A stretch of 35,223 nucleotides of DNA from an uncultured delta proteobacterium (GTDB lineage Bacteria > Myxococcota_A > Polyangia > Polyangiales > JADJMO01), in assembly GCA_903923175.1 (NCBI GenBank), contig CAIXWQ010000725.1, positions 1-35,223 of the forward strand. Reading direction: 5' to 3'. A model generated the notes under the pieces. It did no database searches, was not told the DNA's origin, and was given only the letters and a program-made list of their open reading frames with translations. Positions 1 to 7,792 of the stretch are shown piece by piece. A program made the position numbers and the translations under genes. Each line of letters opens with the position of its first letter. Position 1 is the first letter of the stretch.

Positions 1-69
1 AACGCCAACTCGATCACGCTCTCTTCGGGCTTCGATGCGTTGCTCATTCCAACGCTCTACGACGCGTGA
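1..69 (+). CDS. 3' end of an unknown protein (partial)
   Basis: Frame 1 is open from the window edge and ends at TGA 67-69. The 22 visible residues end in LLIPTLYDA and have ordinary globular composition. Only the C-terminus is present, so no function can be given. The support is that the stop overlaps a GTG start in a GTGA arrangement with the next ORF, as expected for two coupled genes. The fragment is short and could be chance. Confidence 0.45.
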   Translation, partial: NANSITLSSGFDALLIPTLYDA

Positions 70-260
70 TCCTCTCGCGCGACCGTCGCTACGCGACAAA
101 CGTCCCCGCGATCAAAGTGCCGCAGCGGTGGATCTGCACCCAACGCGATTGGATGCACGGCTGGTTCGACGAAGCAGACGAGCTCGACGCGGCGACGGTC
201 GCAGCGCTTCTGCTCGAGTGGAAAGCCAGGGACGCAGGGGTAGTCGATCCAAACCACTGA
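66..260 (+). CDS. 64-aa hypothetical protein, coupled to the upstream gene
   Basis: GTG at 66-68 overlaps the preceding TGA (GTGA), suggesting translational coupling. The product is 64 aa, rich in Trp, Asp and Glu (for example RDWMHGWFDEADELD), with natural globular composition rather than the Arg/Pro/Ala-rich look of antisense shadows. It has no signal peptide or membrane segment and I do not recognise the family. A short acidic protein coupled to a preceding gene could be an accessory or immunity-type partner, but nothing visible proves that. Downstream lies a frameshifted gene on the opposite strand. Confidence 0.5.
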   Translation: MILSRDRRYATNVPAIKVPQRWICTQRDWMHGWFDEADELDAATVAALLLEWKARDAGVVDPNH

Positions 261-269
261 TTCGTCCCA

Positions 270-854
270 CTCCATGCACGGAGGAACGGCACGCGAAGGC
301 GCGCCCGGCAGGCGACAGCCACACCTCCTCCTCGTCGCGGTACCCTCCCAAGTCACCCCAACAACCGCCCTCCAATCGCAACACGCTCAGCGTCCTGACC
401 GGGCGATCGATCTCCCAAGCGTATCGAGGACCGCGAGGACTCCGCGCGCCGAGTCGACCGAGAACACGTGCACGCTGCCGTTCGGCACCGGTGTGCCATC
501 GGCGTCGGTGGATCGGAGCTGCAAACGCCCGCAGCAGATTCCAGGGCGATTCGCGACATAGGGTGGCGAGCACGCAGCTCGAATCGGACGGAATCTCGCC
601 GCTCCTCCGCGCCCGCGCCTGCGCCCTCGTCGGCGCCCCGAACGCGAAGCCCGCGCGAACGACGCGGCGGGCGACGCGGCCTGCTTCGTCGTCGTCCGAG
701 GGGACGATGACGAGGTGGAACGATCACGCGGAGGGGACTTCGTCAGATCGACGCGCTCGGCGATGAGCGTCGACACCCACCGACGGCACGCCTCGACGGT
801 CGCGCGCCTGAACGAGTGGCGGCCCCTGGCTTCGCAGGCAAGAGCGCCTTCCAT
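270..854 (-). pseudogene. Frameshifted remnant of an unknown gene
   Basis: No single minus-strand frame is protein-like throughout, but convincing segments follow each other in different frames. About 854-745 reads RRWVSTLIAERVDLTKSP. About 725-575 reads HLVIVPSDDDEAGRVARRVV. About 570-415 reads DADGTPVPNGSVHVFSVD. About 410-270 reads LRLEGGCWGDLGGYRDEEE. The joins need about three single-base shifts, one of them at a GGG run near 414. It may be a decayed gene or one damaged by assembly indels. The sequence around VPNGSVHVFSVDS resembles a beta-rich extracellular segment; no family is recognised. Confidence 0.45.
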
Positions 855-880
855 GCGCTCAAGCGCGCTAGAGTGCCGCG

Positions 881-1159
881 ATGGGTCGCAGGCTGCTCGT
901 CGTCGTGCTGGTGCTGTCGGCCTTCGTCGGCGCTGTGGTTGCCTGCTCTTCGGACGGGGCGTCGCCCTGTACGAGCGGGCGCCCCACGCCCGTCGGCACG
1001 GTGGACCCGCGCGGCGAGAGTGGCGTCGACCCAGTCGTGCAGGACCCCCACGGCGGCCCGTTGTGCGACGCCTACTGCGATCAGCGAGCCACGACCTGCT
1101 GGCTCACTCAGCTCGGAGATGGGGCGCCGATGGTCCAGTGCGTCCACGAAGGCTGCTGA
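881..1159 (+). CDS. Small Cys-containing lipoprotein (92 aa)
   Basis: The ATG at 881 opens a classic lipoprotein signal: MGRR, then a Val/Leu-rich core, then lipobox VVAC with Cys at about residue 22. The mature part holds six more Cys, including CDAYC, TTCW, QCVHEGC at the C-terminus, so it is probably disulfide-bonded and attached to a membrane in the envelope. There is no clear Shine-Dalgarno. A -10-like TAGAGT (869-874) ends six bases before the ATG, so the mRNA could be leaderless. Function is unknown; Cys-rich short lipoproteins of this style are common in myxobacteria. It lies among decayed genes but is itself intact. Confidence 0.7.
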   Translation: MGRRLLVVVLVLSAFVGAVVACSSDGASPCTSGRPTPVGTVDPRGESGVDPVVQDPHGGPLCDAYCDQRATTCWLTQLGDGAPMVQCVHEGC

Positions 1160-1209
1160 CACGCAAGCGCGCGCTGGGGGGCGCATCGGGACTGCTTAGA
1201 CGCTGGCCG

Positions 1210-1395
1210 TCACGCCCGCCGACGTCGACGCACGAGCACTGGCACGGCCATCGCGATGCCGAGCGCACCGGCGAGCGGGCCCGTCCGCGACATGCCGCAG
1301 CCGCCGGAGCTTGGCGTGGAGCCGGGGCACGCGCTGGTGCCGCCGGTCGGTCCGGCGATCGGAACGATGGCGTGCGTGCAGACGACGGGCGGCAC
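1210..1395 (-). pseudogene. MYXO-CTERM-like tail fragment
   Basis: Read on the minus strand, the end of this frame is GGCGMSRTG, a hydrophobic stretch (PLAGALGIAMAVPVLV) and RRRRRA before the stop at 1212-1210. Gly-Cys, a membrane helix and an Arg cluster are the layout of the MYXO-CTERM sorting tail. No start codon, signal peptide or body of a protein is found upstream: the frame meets a stop near 1432. If real, it is the severed 3' end of a surface protein. It overlaps the plus-strand Cys-rich ORF, and chance resemblance cannot be excluded. Confidence 0.3.
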
Positions 1396-1549
1396 GCTGT
1401 GCGCGGCGACCGAGGCGACCGTGGCGTGTCACGGCGCTTCCCCCGCATCGACGCCTGCGCCGGCGACCGCCGCCGGCTGCCGGCCCGCCGCGACGCCCTC
1501 GGGCTCGGGCTCGGGCGCCGTCTTCTACTGTTGCCCCTGCGCGAAGTAG
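1256..1549 (+). CDS. Possible small Cys-rich protein (uncertain start)
   Basis: The C-terminal half (from about 1365) has spaced cysteines: ACVQTTGGTLCAA, VACHG, AGCRPA and a terminal VFYCCPCAK. This matches the Cys pattern seen at the end of small myxobacterial secreted proteins. The N-terminal half is Pro-rich and unconvincing, and there is no signal peptide, so the true start is unclear or the 5' part is lost. The opposite strand across 1210-1395 also looks coding, so the two calls compete over 1256-1395. Only the region after about 1365 is supported. Confidence 0.35.
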   Translation: MPSAPASGPVRDMPQPPELGVEPGHALVPPVGPAIGTMACVQTTGGTLCAATEATVACHGASPASTPAPATAAGCRPAATPSGSGSGAVFYCCPCAK

Positions 1550-1550
1550 C

Positions 1551-1916
1551 TCACTTCTTCACGAGCTCCACGCGCCGGTTTTTCGCGCGCCCCTCCGGCG
1601 TGGTGTTCTCCGCGACCGGCTTCGCCTGGCCGAGCCCGGCCTCGTCAGCCGCGCGGCCTCGACCTTGTGATCGACCAGCCACTTGCGCACCGAGGCGGCG
1701 CGCTTGTCGGAGAGCCTCGACGCCGAGGACCGCTCCCTTGTCGGCGCTCCCGAGACCGGCAACCCCGGCGTTCAACCCAACCGGCAGGAACCAGCCCGTT
1801 GGCGGGAGCGCTTGGAGCCCGTCGAGCCCGATGCCAACGGCCGAAGCCGACCGAGGAAGTGCGCCGAGCGCGATCAGCGGCAGGGTGAGGATCGCCGCCA
1901 GCCGCCCGAGCCGCAT
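1551..1916 (-). pseudogene. OmpA-family remnant, frameshifted and shortened
   Basis: The ATG at 1916 starts a good signal peptide (MRLGRLAAILTLPLIALGA, then SASA). The C-terminus, QAKPVAENTTPEGRAKNRRV, is the unmistakable end of an OmpA peptidoglycan-binding domain. The piece that should precede it, LSDKRAASVRKWLVDHKVEA, lies in another frame at about 1720-1650, so two compensating shifts are needed. The first half of the OmpA domain is missing between about 1760 and 1800, implying a deletion as well. Intact relatives tether the outer membrane to peptidoglycan. This copy cannot make a complete domain. Confidence 0.7.
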
Positions 1917-1975
1917 GGGGCAAGCGTAGGTTCAGCACGGCCGGATGCCACCCGAACCCGGTGAAGGAGAAGCTC

Positions 1976-2193
1976 GTGATCAACGGCGCCCACGTCACCG
2001 CCTACGTGCCCGAAGGCCGCGTCGCAGGTCGAGGAAGCGGCCGATCTTGAAGAAGCGCACGTACTCCCAACGGGTACGCCTTCCGAGAAGAACGTGCTCG
2101 TGCGCTTGCTCGCGGCCCCGGCGGGCTCGACGCTCTGCGCGGCCGGCGTGACGCTGTTTGGGCTAGAGCAACGTCGGCGAGAGACGGGACGGC
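1976..2193 (+). pseudogene. Frameshifted plus-strand remnant upstream of the histidine kinase
   Basis: AAGGAG (1964-1969) is spaced six bases from GTG 1976, a strong ribosome binding site. The frame reads INGAHVTAYVPEGRVA, then must shift by one base near 2027 to continue as QVEEAADLEEAHVLPTGTPS and NVLVRLLAAPAGSTLC. After the shift the frame runs without a stop straight into the histidine kinase frame. It is either an independent small gene damaged by one indel, or an old N-terminal part of the kinase. No family is recognised. Confidence 0.4.
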
Positions 2194-2195
2194 GC

Positions 2196-5100
2196 ATGAG
2201 CGAGAACGACGGCGAAGCCACGACCGCCAAGTTGGTTCGCGAACTCGAACAGCTTCGGGCGGAGAACGCCGAGCTGAAGCGGGCACGGCCCGCCGACCTG
2301 GCGACGAAAGACCAGCACCGCCTCATTCTCGAGGCCGCCTCCGACCTCGTATTCTCGCTGACGCAAGACGGTCGATACACCGACGCCAACCAAGCTCTCG
2401 CCGAGGCGTTCGGCAACGCGAGTGACGGCACCGTCCGGGAGGTCGTCCGCACCTTCGCAGACATCACCGAGTGGAAGCGGGCCGAGGAAGCTCGTCATCG
2501 GTCTGAGCTTGCCCTGAAGGCTAGTCAGCGGGTTGCCCACCTCGGAAGCTGGACCTGGTACATAAAGACGAACCTCCTCGAGTGGTCCGACGAGATGTTC
2601 CGCCTGTTCGGGATCGAGCCCCAGGGCTTCACGGGGGATCTCGCTGCCGTCGTCGACGCAGCCATCCATCCCGACGACCGAGAAGCCGTAGACCGCTCCA
2701 ACCGAGCGGTCGCCGAGGAGGGCAAGCCCGCGCCCCTCGAATACCGCGTCGTCTGGCCCGACGGCACCGTTCGCACGGTGTGGGCCGAAGCGGGTGAGCT
2801 GGTACGCGACGCAGAGGGGCGACCCTCGGTGTTGACCGGAATCGTGCAGGACATCACCGAGCGCAAGCGGGCCGAGAAGGCGCTGCGGGAGAGCGACGAG
2901 CGGACACGCACCCTCGTCGAGTGGATGCCCGATGCGACCGTCGTACATCGTGCGGGAAGGATTCTCTTCGTCAACCCCGCCGCCGTCAGGCTCTTTGGCG
3001 GCCAGTCCGATAGTGACTTGATCGGCAGGCCGGTCTTGGACCTGGTGGACCAAGAGTTTCGTGACGTCGTATTGGCGCGAATGGCAGCGACGATCGACAC
3101 CGGCCGACCATCCCCGGCTTTGGAACAGCGGCATCTCCGCCTGGACGGGACCGCACTCAGCGTCGAAGTCCAGGGCACTGCCATCCCCTATGACGGCGAA
3201 ACTGCGTTTCTCGCCATCGTTCACGACATCACCGACCGCAAGCGGGCCGAGGCCGCACACCGCGAGAGCGAGGAGCGCTACCGAACGATCGTCGAGAACA
3301 TCCCCGATGCGCTCATCGTCCATGACTTCGACGGCAACATCCTCGACGCGAACGATCGCGCCTGCGAACTCTACGGCTACGAACGCGACACTCTTGTCGG
3401 ACAGAACTTGCGCGTGATCTCTGTTCCCGAGCGCATGGAGCTCGAGACGTACCTGATGGACGTGCTGCGTGAGCGCCGAGAGGCTCGCTTCGAGGGGCTG
3501 TCGGTGCGCCGAGACGGGACCCGGTTTCCGACAGACGTGGTTGCCCGATTGGTTTCGATCGCGGGTCGTGGAATCGTGCATGGCTTCGTTCGCGACGTCA
3601 CCGACCGCAAGCGGGCCGAGGATGCATTGAGCGAGTCGCAATGGATGCTCAACGCAGTGCTCGATACCATCCCCGCGCGTGTCTTCTGGAAGAACCGGGA
3701 GTGCAGGTTCCTCGGGTGCAACGCCCTGTTCGCCGCCGATGCGGGCCTCGAGTCGCCCGCCGAGATTGTCGGCATGGACGACCATCAGATGAGCTGGCGG
3801 GCCGAGGCCGAGGCGTTCCGCGCCGACGATCGCATGGTGATGGACACGGGGGAGTCGAAGATTGGCTACGAAGAGCCACAGAGCACAACCAATGGGACGC
3901 GCTGGCTCCACACCAGCAAGGTTCCGCTGAAAGGACCGGACGGTAGGATACTCGGCGTGCTCGGGACGTACGAGGACATCACCGACCGCAAGCGGGCCGA
4001 AGACGCCCTTCGCGAACTCACCACGCGCCTTCACCTTGCCACGGTCTCGGCGAAGGCCGGGGTCTGGGATTGGAACCTCCAGACGAACGAGATGGTCTGG
4101 GATGACCGAATGCTGGAACTCTACGGACTCGACCGCGGGACCTTCCCCGGAGGGATTGAAGCCTGGGAGCGCGGGCTTCACCCGGAGGATCGTTCCAGGG
4201 CCATCGAGGAGTGCCAGGCTGCTTTGCGCGGAGAACAGGACTTCGACGCTGAGTTCCGTGTCCGGCGCCCTGATGGCACCGTGGGTCATCTCAAGGCGAA
4301 CGGACTCGTGCTTCGTGATGGGGTCGGAAAGCCAGTCCGAATGATCGGCTTGAACACAGACATCACCGATCGGAAACACGCCGAGCAGGAGAGGACCATG
4401 CTCGAAGCGCAGCTTCAGCAGGCGCAGAAGATGGAGTCTGTCGGCCGCCTGGCGGGTGGCGTCGCCCACGACTTCAACAACATGCTCGGAGTGATCATCG
4501 GGCACACTGAGCTGGCGTTGGAGCAAGTGGAGCCGACGCAGGCGCTTCGCGAAGACCTCCGGGAGATTCAAGGTGCCGCGAGACGTTCCGCCGACCTCAC
4601 GCGGCAACTGCTCGCGTTCGCCCGCAAGCAGACCGTCATGCCGAAGGTGCTGGACCTGAACGACATTCTGGCCGGCATGTTGAAGATGCTGGAACGGCTC
4701 CTTGGCGAGAACGTGCGGCTCGAGTGGTCGCCCTCCCGGAGCCTGTGGCCGGTGAACGCGGACCCATCCCAGATCGATCAGATCCTAGCGAACCTCTGCG
4801 TCAATGCGCGAGACGCCATCGGCGACGTCGGCACGCTGACCATCGCAACGGCAAACGTCTCGGTCGACCCAGCCCAGTGTGCTGCACGGCCGGGGCTTCT
4901 TCCTGGCGACTACCTGCAACTCGTCGTTCGCGACGACGGGTGCGGAATGGATCGCGAGACGCTCTCCCACATCTTCGAGCCCTTCTTCACGACCAAAGGG
5001 GTCGGCAAGGGAACTGGGCTCGGCCTGGCTACGGTCTACGGGATCGTGAAGCAGAACCACGGCTTCATCGACGTCGAGAGTGCCGTCGGGCGCGGCACCG

Positions 5101-5561
5101 CGTTCACGATCCTCCTGCCGCGGCATTTGCCCGTGGCTGCGGTCGTCCCCGACGCCGCCTCGGCCCGAGACTCCCGTCCGGGGCACGAGACCATCTTGCT
5201 CGTCGAGGACGAGCCCGCAGTCCTCCGGCTGACGAAGCGACTGCTAGGTGGGTTGGGGTACACGGTGCTGACGGCCAGCACGCCAGCCGAGGCCATCCGA
5301 GTAGCGCAGGCTTACGGTTCCCAGATCGAACTTCTCGTGACCGACGTGATCATGCCCGAGATGAACGGCAAGGATCTGGCGCGGAACCTCTCGTCCTCGT
5401 GCCCGCGCCTCCGCTACCTGTTCATGTCCGGCTACACGGCTGACGTCATCGCCCCCAAAGGGGTCGTCGAAGAGGGGACGAACTTCATTCAGAAGCCGTT
5501 CACCAAGGAGGCGCTGGCCGCCAAGGTGAGGGAGGCCCTGGAGCAAGAGCCGGATTGCTGA
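2196..5561 (+). CDS. Six-PAS hybrid sensor histidine kinase with receiver domain
   Basis: The product is 1121 aa from ATG 2196, chosen because a coiled coil (LVRELEQLRAENAELK) follows at once; the frame is open further upstream. Approximate domain order: truncated PAS 42-92, PAS 113-219, 239-344, 362-469, 486-595 and 612-724, HisKA with phosphorylatable His758 in GGVAHDFNN, HATPase with DDGCGMD, PFFTTK and GTGLGLATVYG, then a receiver at 997-1117 with Asp1050 (TDVIMPEMNG), SGYT and KPF. It has no membrane segment, so it senses in the cytoplasm and should pass phosphate from His758 to Asp1050. It has no output domain; a partner His-phosphotransfer or response regulator must be elsewhere. The first PAS is about half length, and each PAS ends in the repeated linker DITxRKRAE. 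Third positions are less GC-saturated than in neighbouring genes, hinting at separate origin. Confidence 0.93.
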   Translation: MSENDGEATTAKLVRELEQLRAENAELKRARPADLATKDQHRLILEAASDLVFSLTQDGRYTDANQALAEAFGNASDGTVREVVRTFADITEWKRAEEARHRSELALKASQRVAHLGSWTWYIKTNLLEWSDEMFRLFGIEPQGFTGDLAAVVDAAIHPDDREAVDRSNRAVAEEGKPAPLEYRVVWPDGTVRTVWAEAGELVRDAEGRPSVLTGIVQDITERKRAEKALRESDERTRTLVEWMPDATVVHRAGRILFVNPAAVRLFGGQSDSDLIGRPVLDLVDQEFRDVVLARMAATIDTGRPSPALEQRHLRLDGTALSVEVQGTAIPYDGETAFLAIVHDITDRKRAEAAHRESEERYRTIVENIPDALIVHDFDGNILDANDRACELYGYERDTLVGQNLRVISVPERMELETYLMDVLRERREARFEGLSVRRDGTRFPTDVVARLVSIAGRGIVHGFVRDVTDRKRAEDALSESQWMLNAVLDTIPARVFWKNRECRFLGCNALFAADAGLESPAEIVGMDDHQMSWRAEAEAFRADDRMVMDTGESKIGYEEPQSTTNGTRWLHTSKVPLKGPDGRILGVLGTYEDITDRKRAEDALRELTTRLHLATVSAKAGVWDWNLQTNEMVWDDRMLELYGLDRGTFPGGIEAWERGLHPEDRSRAIEECQAALRGEQDFDAEFRVRRPDGTVGHLKANGLVLRDGVGKPVRMIGLNTDITDRKHAEQERTMLEAQLQQAQKMESVGRLAGGVAHDFNNMLGVIIGHTELALEQVEPTQALREDLREIQGAARRSADLTRQLLAFARKQTVMPKVLDLNDILAGMLKMLERLLGENVRLEWSPSRSLWPVNADPSQIDQILANLCVNARDAIGDVGTLTIATANVSVDPAQCAARPGLLPGDYLQLVVRDDGCGMDRETLSHIFEPFFTTKGVGKGTGLGLATVYGIVKQNHGFIDVESAVGRGTAFTILLPRHLPVAAVVPDAASARDSRPGHETILLVEDEPAVLRLTKRLLGGLGYTVLTASTPAEAIRVAQAYGSQIELLVTDVIMPEMNGKDLARNLSSSCPRLRYLFMSGYTADVIAPKGVVEEGTNFIQKPFTKEALAAKVREALEQEPDC
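2461..4390 (+). repeat. Six dispersed copies of the PAS-linker sequence
   Basis: The linker after each PAS domain is nearly identical in DNA: GACATCACCGAnnGCAAGCG followed by GGCCGAG. Copies start near 2461, 2851, 3226, 3595, 3975 and 4360, the last being the most diverged. Protein conservation (DITDRKRAE) explains part of this, but the shared codons suggest duplication of PAS units inside the gene. These repeats could mediate loss or gain of whole PAS units by recombination. Confidence 0.7.
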
Positions 5562-5801
5562 CGAGCGGGTTGCAATGCCGACGCCGATTGCCGACGCACC
5601 CGATCCGTGCGGGCGGCGAGAGCCTTTGAGCCGGCCGGGCTATCGTCACGCTGAGCGAAGTCGTCTTGAACCGGCCCGACGATGGACGGAGCAGCACCGG
5701 CCCGCGCGCTCGAGCGCGCCGAGCGCGTGTCGTCACGCCACGTCGGCATCGAGGCCCTGCCGGGAGGCCGTCGCCGTTCACCCGCGCGCGGCTGCGCGCG
5801 C

Positions 5802-6155
5802 TCACCGCGCGGCCGCGTTCCCTCCCCGCTCTCCCGGCCCGTCCCGCTCTCCCCGCGCGCCGAGGAGCGAGGCGAGCGTGATCCCCATGAACGAGGTCGT
5901 CGCGATCACCGCGAGCGCGACCGTGCCGACGTAGCCGCTCACCGAATGCGCGGCGTTCGCCTGGAAGCTCGTCACGTCGGCGGCCTGCGCGGGCGTGGCG
6001 CCGTGCTCGCGCAGGTGCTGCTCGAGCTCGGCGCGGTCGCGCCGCATGCGCTCGTCGAACGCGTGGTCGGCGCGCTGGAGCGTGACGTACGCGATGCCGG
6101 CGAACGCGAGCGGCATCACCACGGCCAGCAGCCTGCTGCGGAGGTCGAGGGGCAT
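5802..6155 (-). CDS. Two-helix inner-membrane protein (117 aa), unknown function
   Basis: The ATG at 6155 gives a 117-aa protein. It has a short positive N-terminus, a first membrane helix at about 9-26 (VVMPLAFAGIAYVTL), a charged probably coiled-coil segment (DERMRRDRAELEQHLREHG) at about 33-55, and a second helix at about 76-98 (TVALAVIATTSFMGITLASL). The loop between the helices most likely faces the periplasm. I do not recognise the family; the shape recalls small sensor stubs without output domains. It is convergent with the histidine kinase, with 240 bases between that hold no evident gene, and divergent from the DUF523 gene. Confidence 0.75.
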   Translation of the reverse strand: MPLDLRSRLLAVVMPLAFAGIAYVTLQRADHAFDERMRRDRAELEQHLREHGATPAQAADVTSFQANAAHSVSGYVGTVALAVIATTSFMGITLASLLGARGERDGPGERGGNAAAR

Positions 6156-6220
6156 GCGTCGAGCGTACGCGAGCGCACCGGCGATTCGTCACGACGCCCC
6201 GCGCGCGCGACAATCGCCCC

Positions 6221-6862
6221 ATGCCCGCGCCGCGTCCCGATCGCCCCGCCGGCTTCGCGTGGTCGCGCCTTCAGGGCGCATGCCCCGAGGATCCGCTCCG
6301 CGTCCTCTTCAGCGCCTGCCTCCTCGGCCACGCCACCGGCTGGGAGGGGGGCCCTTACACCGAGCCGCTCGCGGTCCGCCTCGCCGGGCTCGCCTCGGTC
6401 CGCGCGATCCCCTTCTGCCCCGAGGACACCTCGCTCGGAACGCCGCGGCCGCTGACCACGCTCCACGGCGGCAACGGCCGCGACGCGCTCGCGGGCCGAG
6501 CGCGGGTGCTCGAGACCACCGGCCGCGACGTGACCGCCGAGCTCACGCGCGGCGCGCACGCGATGCTCGCGGCGGCGCGCCGGGGCCGCGCGGAGCTCGC
6601 CGTGCTGCTCGACGTCAGCGACTCGTGCGGCACCCACGTCGCCTACCTCGGGGCGCCGGAGGACGAGCGCTACCAGCGCGGCCCCGGCGTCGCCGCCGCG
6701 CTGCTGATCGACGCCGGCATCCCGGTGCTGGCCCAGCGCGACTTCGCCACGCTGCAGCGCCTCATGGCCGCGCTCGATCCGACCTTCGTCGGCGATCCCG
6801 CGGCGATCGACTTCGACGAGCACCCGTGGTTCCGCGGCTACTTCGGCGCGCGCGCGCCGTGA
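6221..6862 (+). CDS. DUF523 / TudS-like protein
   Basis: The product is 213 aa from ATG 6221. Family motifs are clear: VLFSACLLG (Cys33), IPFCPE (Cys66) with GTPRP just after, GRDVTAELTRGA, DSCG (Cys136), then GPGVAAALLIDAGIPV. DUF523 members characterised as TudS bind a [4Fe-4S] cluster through three Cys and remove sulfur from 2-thiouracil; Cys33, Cys66 and Cys136 are the likely ligands here. The usual Cys-Arg-Tyr-Asp-Gly after CLLG is replaced by ATGWEGG, so the active site differs from textbook members and substrate is uncertain. GACAAT (6209-6214) lies six bases before the ATG and no Shine-Dalgarno is seen, so a leaderless mRNA is possible. Confidence 0.85.
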   Translation: MPAPRPDRPAGFAWSRLQGACPEDPLRVLFSACLLGHATGWEGGPYTEPLAVRLAGLASVRAIPFCPEDTSLGTPRPLTTLHGGNGRDALAGRARVLETTGRDVTAELTRGAHAMLAAARRGRAELAVLLDVSDSCGTHVAYLGAPEDERYQRGPGVAAALLIDAGIPVLAQRDFATLQRLMAALDPTFVGDPAAIDFDEHPWFRGYFGARAP

Positions 6863-6952
6863 GTGACGCGCCCCTTCGAGCCGATCCGCGTCGAGGCTCC
6901 GGACGTCCGCGCCGACGAGCGGCACCGCCACGAATTCCCGCGCCCCGAGGGC

Positions 6953-6992
6953 CGAGGGATCAAAACCTCGGCCCCGCACCATTCCTGGAGTC
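6953..6992 (+). promoter_or_regulatory. Two-box promoter-like motif, copy A (sigma operon)
   Basis: CGAGGGATCAAA (6953-6964), eleven bases, GCACCATTCC (6976-6985), two bases, GAGTC (6988-6992). The same boxes with identical spacing occur at 8968-9007 before the neighbouring lipoprotein gene, while the spacers differ. Two conserved boxes at fixed distance upstream of an ECF sigma gene suggest the promoter recognised by that sigma factor (autoregulation). Which bases are -35 and -10 cannot be told by eye. Confidence 0.6.
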
Positions 6993-7009
6993 AGGAGGCC
7001 GTCCGACCG

Positions 7010-7201
7010 ATGCAACCACCCCGACTTCGACCGTGCGCGTGCCGGCTCTACGAGCACGGAGGGCACGGGCCCGCGTTTCTCCCGAGCGTGTGCGCAAGGC
7101 GGACGGTCGCCTGCGACGAGCTGCCCGATCGCGAGGACGCACCGCTCGCCGGCGACGAGGGCGCGCGGGACGACGGCGAGGCGCCGCGCGAGAAAAGGTA
7201 G
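7010..7201 (+). CDS. Possible 63-aa Cys/His-containing leader protein
   Basis: ATG 7010 lies 17 bases after the promoter-like motif and opens a 63-aa frame ending at TAG 7201, 24 bases before the sigma factor ATG. It has four Cys and two His in its first 40 residues (PCACRLYEHGGHG, SVCARRTVACDE) and an acidic tail, which could bind a metal. Upstream in-frame GTG 6863 is less likely. The opposite strand is also open and GC3 bias is ambiguous, so this may instead be the 5' leader of the sigma mRNA. Confidence 0.33.
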   Translation: MQPPRLRPCACRLYEHGGHGPAFLPSVCARRTVACDELPDREDAPLAGDEGARDDGEAPREKR

Positions 7202-7225
7202 GGCTCGCGCCGCGGAACGACGACG

Positions 7226-7792
7226 ATGCGCGCCGCCTCGATGCCGCCGCCCCTGGAGTCGAACGTACGTGCAGCTCCGGATCGCCTGCGGCGCTTCGTG
7301 GACGCGCGCTACGACCAGCTCTGGCGCGTGGTGCGGAGGCTCGGCATCGCCGAGGACCGCGTGGAAGACGTCGTGCAGGAGGTGCTGATCGTCGTGTCGC
7401 GCAGGCTCGGCGACATCCCGGACGGCTCGGAGTGGCCCTTCGCCTTCGGCACGGCGCGCCGCCTCGCCTCCGACGCTCGACGGCGCGCGCGGCGCGCCCC
7501 GGCGCTCGAGTCGGTCGACGCGACGCACGAGCTCGTCGATCCGAAGACCACCGAGGGCAGCGCGCCGCACGACGATCGAAGGCTCCTCGATCGGCTCCTC
7601 GATCGGCTGTCGGAAGACCATCGCGAGGTCATCGTCCTGGTCGAGCTCGAAGGGCTGACGATGGCGGAGGCCGGCTCGCTGCTCGCCGTGCCGATGGGGA
7701 CGATCGCCTCGCGCCTTCGACGCGCGAAGGCACGCCTGGAGGAGCTGGCCGCGGAGCTGCTGGCGCCGCAGCCGCAAGGAACGAACCCATGA
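7226..7792 (+). CDS. ECF-family RNA polymerase sigma factor
   Basis: The product is 188 aa. Region 2 lies at about 22-90 (RFVDARYDQLWRVVRRLG, then EDVVQEVLIVVSRRL). Region 4 lies at about 125-176 (LSEDHREVIVLVELEGLTMA, GTIASRLRRAKARLEELAAE), with the normal helix-turn-helix. Sigma regions 1 and 3 are absent, as in the ECF group. The stop overlaps the next ATG in ATGA (7789-7792), so the two genes are translated together. The start is uncertain: ATG 7226 or 7241, neither with a good Shine-Dalgarno. It should direct RNA polymerase to the two-box promoters at 6953 and 8968. Confidence 0.92.
   Translation: MRAASMPPPLESNVRAAPDRLRRFVDARYDQLWRVVRRLGIAEDRVEDVVQEVLIVVSRRLGDIPDGSEWPFAFGTARRLASDARRRARRAPALESVDATHELVDPKTTEGSAPHDDRRLLDRLLDRLSEDHREVIVLVELEGLTMAEAGSLLAVPMGTIASRLRRAKARLEELAAELLAPQPQGTNP

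Noticed and set aside
2094-2195. Upstream GTG start for the histidine kinase at 2094
   Set aside because: The extra 34 residues look like the end of the frameshifted remnant; ATG 2196 directly precedes the coiled coil and first PAS.
2461-4390. Regularly spaced repeats as a CRISPR-like array
   Set aside because: The units lie in a coding frame at PAS boundaries, about 370 bases apart, and encode a known linker.
2163-4607. 814-aa ORF antisense to the histidine kinase
   Set aside because: It is the complement of a well-supported kinase frame; its protein repeats LGPLAVGDV as the mirror of the PAS linkers and has no domain of its own.
5562-5801. Possible small gene between the histidine kinase and the 117-aa membrane protein
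   Set aside because: All frames there are Arg/Pro/Ala-rich with no start signal; I see only a convergent intergenic spacer.
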